From contig NZ_CADIJQ010000006.1 of the NCBI RefSeq assembly GCF_902859595.1, positions 337,920-401,919 of the forward strand: 64,000 nucleotides of DNA, in the 5' to 3' direction. The notes under the pieces are model-generated. The model was not told where the DNA came from and did no database searches. It worked only from the letters and a program-made list of their open reading frames with translations. Below are positions 55,949-64,000 of the stretch, in pieces (position 1 is the first letter of the stretch; the number at the start of each line of letters is the position of its first letter). The DNA comes from Achromobacter kerstersii (GTDB lineage Bacteria; Pseudomonadota; Gammaproteobacteria; Burkholderiales; Burkholderiaceae_B). Position numbers and translations under genes: made by a program.

Positions 55949-56920
55949 ATGCTTTCCTTTATTGCGCAACGGCTTATCCAGTCGGTGCTGGTGATGTTGA
56001 CGGTGGCGCTGATCGCGTTCTCCATGTTCCGCTATGTCGGCGACCCGATCGCCAGCATGGTCGGCCAGGACACCACCCCTGAACAACGCACGCAACTGCG
56101 CGAACAGCTCGGCCTGGACGACCCCTTCGTGGTGCAGTTCGCGCGCTTTGTCGGCAACGCGGTGCAAGGCGACTTCGGTATCTCGTACCGTCAGCGCCGG
56201 CCCGTCAGCGAGCTGCTTGAAGAACGCATGCCCGCCACCTTGGAATTGTCTTTCGTGTCCGCCGTGATGGCGTTGGCGCTGGGCATTCCGATGGGCATCT
56301 ACACCGCGCTCAAACGCCACGGCATTCTGTCCAAGACCTTCATGGCGGTGTCGCTTGCCGGCATCTCGCTGCCCACGTTCCTGATCGGCATTCTGCTCAT
56401 TCTTGTGTTCGGCGTGCAGCTGCGATGGCTGCCCAGCTTCGGACGCGGCGACGTCGTCAGTTTGGGCTGGTGGACAACGGGCTTTCTGACCAAATCAGGA
56501 TGGCTCGCGCTGATCATGCCGGCCATTACATTGGCGCTGTTTCAGATGACTTTGATCATGCGGCTGGTGCGCGCCGAAATGCTGGAAGTGCTGCGCGCCG
56601 ACTTCATCAAGTTCGCGCGCGCCCGCGGCCTGCCGGAACGGCTCATCAATTTCCGCCATGCGTTAAAGAACACGATGGTGCCCGTCATCACCATCACGGG
56701 CTTGCAGCTGGGCTCGATCATCGCGTTCGCCATCATCACGGAAACGGTGTTCCAGTGGCCCGGCATGGGCCTCTTGTTCATCCAGGCCATCAGCATGGTC
56801 GACATCCCCGTGATGGCGGCTTATCTGGTGCTGATCGCCTTCATGTTCGTGGTCATCAACCTGGTCGTCGACCTGCTGTACTTCGCCGTGGACCCGCGTC
56901 TGCGCGTGCAGAGCAAATAA
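55949..56920 (+). CDS. peptide ABC transporter permease (DppB-like)
   Basis: A 323-residue BPD_transp_1 permease with six helices. The N-terminus (FIAQRLIQSVLVMLTVALIAFSMFR, in outline), QLGLDDPFVVQFARFVGNAVQGDFGISY and the EAA loop RAEMLEVLRADFIKFARARGLPERLI, in outline, are typical of DppB/GsiC. It lies 131 nt after the binding-protein gene, across the hairpin, and 10 nt before its partner permease. Confidence 0.93.
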   Translation: MLSFIAQRLIQSVLVMLTVALIAFSMFRYVGDPIASMVGQDTTPEQRTQLREQLGLDDPFVVQFARFVGNAVQGDFGISYRQRRPVSELLEERMPATLELSFVSAVMALALGIPMGIYTALKRHGILSKTFMAVSLAGISLPTFLIGILLILVFGVQLRWLPSFGRGDVVSLGWWTTGFLTKSGWLALIMPAITLALFQMTLIMRLVRAEMLEVLRADFIKFARARGLPERLINFRHALKNTMVPVITITGLQLGSIIAFAIITETVFQWPGMGLLFIQAISMVDIPVMAAYLVLIAFMFVVINLVVDLLYFAVDPRLRVQSK

Positions 56921-56930
56921 GGGAATCAAC

Positions 56931-57857
56931 ATGATTGCTCGCATCGCTCCAATGTTCGCCCGGGCCGCCGACAGCGACCTGTGGCACAGCTTCAAGCGTT
57001 CGCCCGGCGCCATCATCGCCGCCATCGTCACGCTGATCATTTTGTTGGGTGCGCTGTTCGCGCCCGTCGTCGCGCCGCACAACCCGTTTGACCTGGCGTC
57101 GCTCAGCATCATGGACGCCAACACGCCGCCGGCCTGGGAAGAGGGCGGCAGCCCTGACTTCCTGCTGGGCACCGACGACCAGGGCCGCGACATCCTGTCG
57201 GCCGTGATGTATGGCTCGCGCGTGTCGCTGCTGGTGGGGTTTGCGTCGGTGCTGTTCTCGATGGTGCTGGGCGTCACGCTCGGCCTCATCAGCGGCTACG
57301 CCGGGGGCCGTATCGACAGCTTCATCATGCGTATTGCAGACGTGCAGCTGTCGTTTCCGGCCATCCTGGTGGCGCTCTTGATCGACGGCGTGGCGCGCGG
57401 GCTATTGCCGCGCGACATGCACGACCAGCTGGCGCTGTATGTGCTGATCTTCGCCATCGGCATCTCGGGCTGGGTGCAGTACGCGCGCACCGTGCGCGGC
57501 TCCACGCTGGTCGAGCGCAACAAGGAATACGTGCAGGCGGCGCGCCTGATTGGCATCGGCCCCTTCACCATCCTGCGCCGCCACATCCTGCCCAACGTCA
57601 TGGGCCCGGTGCTGGTCATCGCCACCATTCACCTGGCGATCGCCATCATCACCGAAGCCACGCTGTCGTTCCTGGGCGTTGGTGTGCCGCCTACGGCGCC
57701 GTCGCTGGGCACGCTGATCCGCATTGGCAACAGCTATCTGTTCTCGGGCATGTGGTGGATTTCGATCTTCCCCGGCATTGCGCTGGTGGCGCTGGTGCTA
57801 TCGGTCAACCTGCTGGGCGACTGGCTGCGCGACGCGCTCAACCCCAAGCTGCGCTGA
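56931..57857 (+). CDS. peptide ABC transporter permease (DppC-like)
   Basis: A 308-residue permease of the DppC/OppC type, with the N-terminal segment preceding the first helix, LLGTDDQGRDILSAVMYGSRVSLLVG (the DppC hallmark, in outline) and the EAA loop VERNKEYVQAARLIGIGPFTILRRHILPN, in outline. It forms the membrane channel with the preceding permease. GGGAATC lies just before the ATG. The ATPase gene starts 7 nt after its stop. Confidence 0.93.
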   Translation: MIARIAPMFARAADSDLWHSFKRSPGAIIAAIVTLIILLGALFAPVVAPHNPFDLASLSIMDANTPPAWEEGGSPDFLLGTDDQGRDILSAVMYGSRVSLLVGFASVLFSMVLGVTLGLISGYAGGRIDSFIMRIADVQLSFPAILVALLIDGVARGLLPRDMHDQLALYVLIFAIGISGWVQYARTVRGSTLVERNKEYVQAARLIGIGPFTILRRHILPNVMGPVLVIATIHLAIAIITEATLSFLGVGVPPTAPSLGTLIRIGNSYLFSGMWWISIFPGIALVALVLSVNLLGDWLRDALNPKLR

Positions 57858-57864
57858 GGACGTC

Positions 57865-59595
57865 ATGGCCCTGTTGAACATTGAAGATATCCGCATCGAA
57901 TTCCCCAGCCGCCGCGGCACGCTGGTGGCGGTGGATGGCGTATCGCTGTCCCTGGAAAAGGGCGAGATCCTGGGCGTGGTGGGCGAGTCCGGGGCGGGCA
58001 AGTCCACCATCGGCAACGCGGTGATCGGCCTGCTGGAAGCGCCCGGGCGTTTGGCCGGCGGTTCCGTGCTGCTGAACGGCGAACGCATCGACACGCTCAC
58101 CCCTGCGCAGAAACGCAAGGTGCGCGGTCGCCGCATCGGCATGATCTTTCAAGACCCGCTGACCTCGCTCGACCCTTTGCAAACGGTGGAAAGCCAGCTG
58201 GTGGAAACCATGCAGGTGCACCTGAACCTGTCGCACGCCGAAGCGAAAAAACGCGCGGTGCAGCTGCTGGTGCAAGTGGGCATCGATCAGCCGGAACTGC
58301 GCGTCAAGCAATATCCGCATCAGTTCTCGGGCGGCATGCGGCAACGCGTGGTGATTGCGCTGGCGCTGTGCTGCGAGCCCGAAGTCATCATTGCCGATGA
58401 ACCCACCACGGCGCTGGATGTGTCCATCCAGGCGCAGATTCTTGAGCTCTTGAAGAAGCTGTGCCGCGAAGAGCAGGTGGGCATGATCATCATCACGCAC
58501 GACATGGGCGTGATTGCTGATGTGACCGATCGCGTGGCAGTGCTATATCACGGCAAGCTTGTCGAGCAAGGCCCCACCGCCAAGATTCTGGGCGACCCCG
58601 ATCATCCCTACACGCGCAGCCTGATTTCGGCCGTGCCGCGCCCCGACATCAAGCTCAAGCGCTTTCCGCTGGTGACTTACATCGAAGACGTGAAGACGCC
58701 ATCGCAGCCGTTGGACCTGGCCACGCATTGGCTGGGCCAGCGACGCGACTTCGGCGTGCAGACGGGCGGCCCGCTGGTGCAGGTGCGCGACCTGTCCATG
58801 CGCTTCGTGTTGAAGAGCGCGCTGTTCAAGCGCAACCAGCGCACGCTGGATGCCGTCAAGCGCGTGAACTTTTCCATTGGCGAAGGCGAAGTCTTCGGAC
58901 TGGTGGGCGAATCCGGCTCGGGCAAATCCACAGTGGCGCGGCTGATCTCCGGCTTGTACACGCCATCCGAAGGCTCAGTCACATTTGGCGGCACTGACCT
59001 CACGGCGCTCAAGGGCGAGAAGCAGCTGAACCCCTTCCGCCGGCAGATCCAGATGATCTTCCAGGACCCGTTCTCGTCGTTGAACCCGCGCATGCGCGTG
59101 CTGGACATCATTGCCGAACCCATCCGCTTCCATAAGCTGGCGGCCAACGAAGCTGAAACGCGCCGCATCGTCGCCAACCTGCTTGACGTCGTCGGCCTGG
59201 GCGACCGCGCCGCCGAACGCTTCCCGCACGAGTTCTCGGGCGGCCAGCGTCAGCGCATCTGTATTGCCCGCGCGCTCGCCACGCGTCCGCGATTCCTGAT
59301 TTGCGATGAACCCACATCGGCGCTGGACGTTTCCATTCAGGCGCAGATTCTAAATCTGCTTAAAGACCTGCAAGAAGAGCTGGGCCTGACGATGCTGTTC
59401 ATCAGCCACGACTTGCCCGTGATTCGCCAGATGTGCGATCGCGTGGGCGTCATGCGCTACGGCGAATTGCTGGAAGTGGCCGAAACGGAAAGCCTGTTCG
59501 ATCACCCGCAACACCCCTACAGCCAACACCTGCTTGGGCTGATGCCCCGCCTGCAAACCATGTCCCGTAAGGGGCTGGATGTAGTGGAAGGCTGA
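57865..59595 (+). CDS. fused double-ATPase of a peptide ABC transporter (DppD-DppF/GsiA type)
   Basis: A 576-residue protein with two complete ABC ATPase domains in one chain. Domain 1 has Walker [10 protein letters not shown] (40-48), signature FSGGMRQR and Walker [13 protein letters not shown]. Domain 2 has Walker [10 protein letters not shown] (about 348-356), signature FSGGQRQR and Walker [13 protein letters not shown]. Each domain is followed by the oligopeptide-type tail ([33 protein letters not shown]). Many relatives, such as GsiA, are fused like this. ATG 57865 gives a conserved start ([15 protein letters not shown]). Confidence 0.94.
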   Translation: MALLNIEDIRIEFPSRRGTLVAVDGVSLSLEKGEILGVVGESGAGKSTIGNAVIGLLEAPGRLAGGSVLLNGERIDTLTPAQKRKVRGRRIGMIFQDPLTSLDPLQTVESQLVETMQVHLNLSHAEAKKRAVQLLVQVGIDQPELRVKQYPHQFSGGMRQRVVIALALCCEPEVIIADEPTTALDVSIQAQILELLKKLCREEQVGMIIITHDMGVIADVTDRVAVLYHGKLVEQGPTAKILGDPDHPYTRSLISAVPRPDIKLKRFPLVTYIEDVKTPSQPLDLATHWLGQRRDFGVQTGGPLVQVRDLSMRFVLKSALFKRNQRTLDAVKRVNFSIGEGEVFGLVGESGSGKSTVARLISGLYTPSEGSVTFGGTDLTALKGEKQLNPFRRQIQMIFQDPFSSLNPRMRVLDIIAEPIRFHKLAANEAETRRIVANLLDVVGLGDRAAERFPHEFSGGQRQRICIARALATRPRFLICDEPTSALDVSIQAQILNLLKDLQEELGLTMLFISHDLPVIRQMCDRVGVMRYGELLEVAETESLFDHPQHPYSQHLLGLMPRLQTMSRKGLDVVEG

Positions 59596-59620
59596 CGCCC
59601 GAGCGCAACCGGAGCGAGAC

Positions 59621-60829
59621 ATGACGGCGACACGACAGACCCTCTTCATCGGCGGCCAGGTATTTGATGGCGAGGGCAAGGTATTGCGCGATCACGGCGT
59701 GCTGGTCGAAGACAAGCGGGTGGCGCGCGTGGCGCCCGCCAGCGCTTTCGAAGGCTATGCCGGGCTACAGATCAACACCACCGGCATGACGCTGATGCCC
59801 AGCCTGGCGGACTGCCACGTGCATCTGGTCTACACGGGCGGCGCCGATCCCAATGCGCAATTAAGCAAACAAGGGCCGGCCCAGATCACGTTGACCGCGC
59901 TGGAGAACGCACAAGCCAGCTTGCGCGGCGGCGTCACAGCCTTGCGCGACTGCGGCGGCAAGGACTATCTGGAATTCGGCGTGCGCGACGCGATTGCGCG
60001 CGGCGTGTTTCCCGGCCCCACCATCAAGGCGTCTGGCCGCATCATCTGCATGACGGGCGGGCACGGCAACCGCATCGGCCGCATCGCCGACGGCTGTGAA
60101 GACGTCATCAAGGCCGTGCGCGAACAAGTCCACGCCGGCTGCGATCTCGTGAAGATCATGGCCACCGGCGGCGTCATGACGCCAGGCGTGAGCCCGATGG
60201 ATGCGCACTACAGCTTCGACGAAATGAAGGCGGGCGTGCATGAAGCCAAACGCTTTCGCAAAAGCACGGCCAGCCACGCACAAGGCACGCAGGGCATTCT
60301 GAACGCGGTGCGTGCGGGCATTGATTCCATCGAACACGGCATCTTCATGGACGACGATTGCCTGCGCGAAATGCTGGAGGCCGAAACCTATCTGGTGCCC
60401 ACCATCGCGGCGGTGCGCAACATCATCGCCAACGCCGACAACGGCATCCCCGCCTACGCGGTGGAAAAGGCGCGCGCCGTCGAACAGCGCCATCGTGAGT
60501 CGTTCCAGATGTACTACAAGGCTGGCGGCCGCATCGCGATGGGCACGGACGCGGGCACGCCCTTCAACCTGCATGGCGAAAACGCCATGGAGCTGGCCTA
60601 CATGGTGGAGTTCGGCATGACGCCCATCGATGCGCTGATTGCCGGCACATCACGCGGCCACGACCTGATGGGCCTGACGGAACACGGCGTCATCGCCGAT
60701 GGCAAGGTCGCTGATCTGCTGCTGGTGCAGGGCGACCCCACGGAAGACATTCTGAAGGCGGCCGACAAACGCTTTCATGTGGCGGTGCTGCGCGATGGTG
60801 AATTGGCGGCGGGGGCTTTGCCCTTCTGA
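59621..60829 (+). CDS. amidohydrolase-superfamily metal-dependent hydrolase
   Basis: A 402-residue TIM-barrel amidohydrolase of the imidazolonepropionase/prolidase-like branch. Metal-binding elements visible are DCHVHLVY (HxH), the probable carboxylated lysine in CDLVKIMATGG, ASHAQGTQG, DSIEHGIFMD and the aspartate in MGTDAGTPF. No signal peptide is present. It lies 25 nt after the fused ATPase gene and before a terminator, so it is the last gene of the transporter operon and probably hydrolyses the imported compound, perhaps a dipeptide or cyclic amide. Confidence 0.88.
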   Translation: MTATRQTLFIGGQVFDGEGKVLRDHGVLVEDKRVARVAPASAFEGYAGLQINTTGMTLMPSLADCHVHLVYTGGADPNAQLSKQGPAQITLTALENAQASLRGGVTALRDCGGKDYLEFGVRDAIARGVFPGPTIKASGRIICMTGGHGNRIGRIADGCEDVIKAVREQVHAGCDLVKIMATGGVMTPGVSPMDAHYSFDEMKAGVHEAKRFRKSTASHAQGTQGILNAVRAGIDSIEHGIFMDDDCLREMLEAETYLVPTIAAVRNIIANADNGIPAYAVEKARAVEQRHRESFQMYYKAGGRIAMGTDAGTPFNLHGENAMELAYMVEFGMTPIDALIAGTSRGHDLMGLTEHGVIADGKVADLLLVQGDPTEDILKAADKRFHVAVLRDGELAAGALPF

Positions 60830-60851
60830 ACCGCGCCGGGTTCAACCATAT

Positions 60852-60887
60852 AAAAAGCCGCCGCGCCCATCGGCGCGGCGGCTTTTT
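60852..60887. terminator. strong bidirectional terminator
   Basis: AAAAAGCCGCCGCGCC (60852-60867) pairs perfectly with GGCGCGGCGGCTTTTT (60872-60887) around a 4-nt loop. It serves the amidohydrolase gene and the convergent DUF945-like gene. Confidence 0.93.
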
Positions 60888-60916
60888 AATTGGCGTTGCA
60901 GGGGACTGCCCGCGCC

Positions 60917-62389
60917 TTAGCGCGCGCCACCCATCGCGCCGCTCATGACCATCATCAGGAACTGCTCAACCGGCATCTTCTTGCCGTTGAAGTCCACTTG
61001 GCCATCCGCGTAGTTCAGGTACGTCACGATGTTGTTGTTCTCGACCTTGGCCATGCCCATTGCGGTGGCCATGGTGCCGACCATTTCGGCCTGGCCCTTG
61101 GCGGTTTGCACGGCTTGTTCGGCCGGCACGCCGCGCATTTGCGGTTCGATGGCCATCAAGTCGCCCAGGTTGCCCTTGGACAGCACCAGCTTGGCGTCCA
61201 GCTTGCGCACGGCTTGCGTCAGCGTGTCAGACAGGTCACCTTCCATGGAAGCCGGCTTGGCCAGGTCCAGGTTCAGGTTGAACGTCGACGTGCCGTTGGC
61301 GGTGCGCACTTCCAGCGGCGCCACGGCCAGCGTCGGGTTGCCAGCCAGCAGCAGCTCAACGTTGGTCTTCAGCACCTGTTGCTCTTCCGGCGTGAACTCG
61401 GGCGTTTGCTGGTCGCCCTTGCTTTGCATCATGCGGCGCGAGGCGGCTTCATAGACGTCGTTCAGCGCCTTGAACGCCTTGGCGTCCAGCTTCTGCAGGT
61501 CGAGCGCCAGCTTCATGCCCGCCACGTCCTTGGCCTGCACGTTGATCATGCCGAAGTCCAGCGCCATCTTGGCGCCGATTGCCGAGCCGTTCTCCGTCAC
61601 GTCAACGGCGATCGACGTGTCCTTGAACTGAACCGGCGGCTTTTCCTTCGAGGTGATCGTCCAGTCCTTGAACGTCAGCTTCTGGCTGCCCACGTACAGG
61701 TCGTTGGCCGACGGCGTCATGTCGCTGGTCAGCGTGATGCCTTGCAGGGCCATGCTGACGATGTCGCTGTTTTCGCTTTGGCCGGCCAGCACCAGCTTGT
61801 CGGTCTTCAGATCGAAGACGCCGTGCTTGGTGCCGGTGGCGTATTCCACGTTGCCGGTCATGCCCGAGAACGTCAGGCTGGTGTCGCCCTTGGTGACTTC
61901 GGCGGGAGCGACGTTGAACTTGCCGCTGATGTTCTTGCCGTAGCTGACGCTGTAGTGGCCGGTCACGGGCGTTGCGCCCTTGGACGCCGCGAACCATTCC
62001 TTGACGGTCGGGGTCTCTTCCAGCGCGAAGTCGCTGGCGACCATGGCGGGCATGAAGGCGCCGGACTTCAGGTTCGACAGGGGCAGGGGGCCGTGCGACA
62101 AGTGCTCGACGAACACCAGATCGCGGTCTTCGGCGGGCTTGCCTTCGGCGGCGGGCGTCGTGAACTTCACGCGGTAACGCGCGGTCGACGAAAACACGCC
62201 ACGTTCGAACGACACCAGCTCAACGGCCGATGCGATGCCCCACTGGTCGCTGAGCTTCTTCAGTTCAACGTTGGCGTTGTCGATCGACTGCTTGACGAAG
62301 TCCTCGGCCTTTTGGCCCGTGAACCAGGCAGTACCCGTCCATACCGCGCCCAGAACGACGACAACGCCCACTAGTGCCGATTTCTTCAT
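60917..62389 (-). CDS. DUF945/YdgA-like periplasmic protein
   Basis: A 490-residue protein with an N-terminal signal anchor (SALVGVVVVLGAVWTGTAWFTG) and the YdgA-type beginning (GQKAEDFVKQSIDNANVELKKL), followed by a long beta-rich periplasmic region with alternating hydrophobic strands. The family's function is not firmly known. The C-terminal 120 residues contain helices (QAVRKLDAKLVLSKGNLGDL) and end with Met/Gly-rich sequence. AGGAT precedes the ATG on the minus strand. The gene is monocistronic. Confidence 0.8.
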   Translation of the reverse strand: MKKSALVGVVVVLGAVWTGTAWFTGQKAEDFVKQSIDNANVELKKLSDQWGIASAVELVSFERGVFSSTARYRVKFTTPAAEGKPAEDRDLVFVEHLSHGPLPLSNLKSGAFMPAMVASDFALEETPTVKEWFAASKGATPVTGHYSVSYGKNISGKFNVAPAEVTKGDTSLTFSGMTGNVEYATGTKHGVFDLKTDKLVLAGQSENSDIVSMALQGITLTSDMTPSANDLYVGSQKLTFKDWTITSKEKPPVQFKDTSIAVDVTENGSAIGAKMALDFGMINVQAKDVAGMKLALDLQKLDAKAFKALNDVYEAASRRMMQSKGDQQTPEFTPEEQQVLKTNVELLLAGNPTLAVAPLEVRTANGTSTFNLNLDLAKPASMEGDLSDTLTQAVRKLDAKLVLSKGNLGDLMAIEPQMRGVPAEQAVQTAKGQAEMVGTMATAMGMAKVENNNIVTYLNYADGQVDFNGKKMPVEQFLMMVMSGAMGGAR

Positions 62390-62540
62390 AGCGATCCTTT
62401 ATTCTTCAAATGGATATAAGCGCACGGATTATAGGGAGTGCAGCCTAGGGAAAACACTTATTTCGTTCAGAGGCACTGCAATTTGTTACTTGGTGATACT
62501 GCGGTGCGTAATCCATTCGGTGCTGCAGCGCCACATCAGC

Positions 62541-62546
62541 TACAAT
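62541..62546 (+). promoter_or_regulatory. -10 element and leader of the RhlE-type gene
   Basis: TACAAT lies 147 nt before the proposed start; the -35 region is weak. The gap 62390-62692 has no gene on either strand that I would support. The inferred leader of about 140 nt contains CGCCC-ATCA-GGGCG as a small hairpin and pyrimidine-rich stretches. Long leaders are common for cold-inducible DEAD-box helicase genes. Confidence 0.4.
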
Positions 62547-62692
62547 CCCGCCGTGTGCTTTGCCAATCTGCACACGTCCGCTAGGCCCTTCGCTGCCAAG
62601 CTTCGCCCATCAGGGCGCTTCCCTTTTCTCCTTATTCGTCCGCCTGGATTGGAGTCTCTCAACTTGAGCGACGGGCTGCCGCTGGAGTTGTT

Positions 62693-64000
<1,308 letters not shown>

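Overview
The window is about 64 kb of GC-rich chromosomal DNA, densely packed with housekeeping operons. Gene content and order point to Burkholderiales, most likely Alcaligenaceae of the Achromobacter/Bordetella type. The pointers are gltBD, an mla operon running into murA-his-tat, petABC-sspAB, several 'Bug' (TctC-type) solute receptors, and many LysR regulators. I see no prophage, plasmid origin, CRISPR array or intact insertion sequence. This is core chromosome with small accessory transporter/catabolic modules between the core operons.

Layout. 1-1068: start of a probable S-formylglutathione hydrolase gene (leftward) and a Y1/RAYT-type transposase relative that has lost its catalytic residues. 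1069-7749: gltB-gltD (glutamate synthase) behind a 400-nt control region rich in TAGGG/CCCTA motifs, ending in a strong terminator. 7877-9747: two-gene chromate-type (CHR) transporter and ompW with an FNR-like box. 9790-14122: LysR regulator divergent from an operon of an MFS transporter, a Bug receptor and a nitronate-monooxygenase-like enzyme.

14123-32512: a long biosynthetic block. It holds mlaFEDAC (outer-membrane lipid asymmetry; no mlaB seen), an ABC-2 exporter pair, ibaG, murA, hisGDCBHAFIE, a HIT protein, tatABC, an Xre regulator with an internal 12-bp tandem repeat, and a DegS-like protease transcribed the other way. 32532-38351: a Nif3-family gene, mscL, petABC (cytochrome bc1; its Rieske subunit is a probable client of the nearby Tat system), sspA-sspB and tRNA-Thr(TGT).

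38405-53853: accessory modules. These are a LysR with a metallo-beta-lactamase-fold hydrolase and an uncharacterised gene; an IclR-controlled amidase/Bug/GntP operon with a clear candidate operator; tRNA-Asn(GTT); a LysR-RidA-aminotransferase group; an EamA transporter divergent from an AraC regulator; and an overlapping pair encoding a DUF2868-like membrane protein and a DUF3482-like GTPase. 53854-62389: a dipeptide/oligopeptide ABC transporter operon (binding protein, two permeases, one fused double-ATPase) with a terminal amidohydrolase, then a DUF945/YdgA-like protein on the opposite strand. 62693-64000: 5' part of an RhlE-type DEAD-box RNA helicase, cut by the window edge.

Most genes are confidently assigned by family motifs. 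The least understood parts are the inactivated RAYT-like protein, the DUF2868/GTPase pair, the short tandem repeats (10, 12, 15 and 20 bp units) and the hypothetical gene at 39465. I did not find a clearly new multi-gene system. The GTPase pair and the domesticated transposase are the best candidates for undescribed biology.
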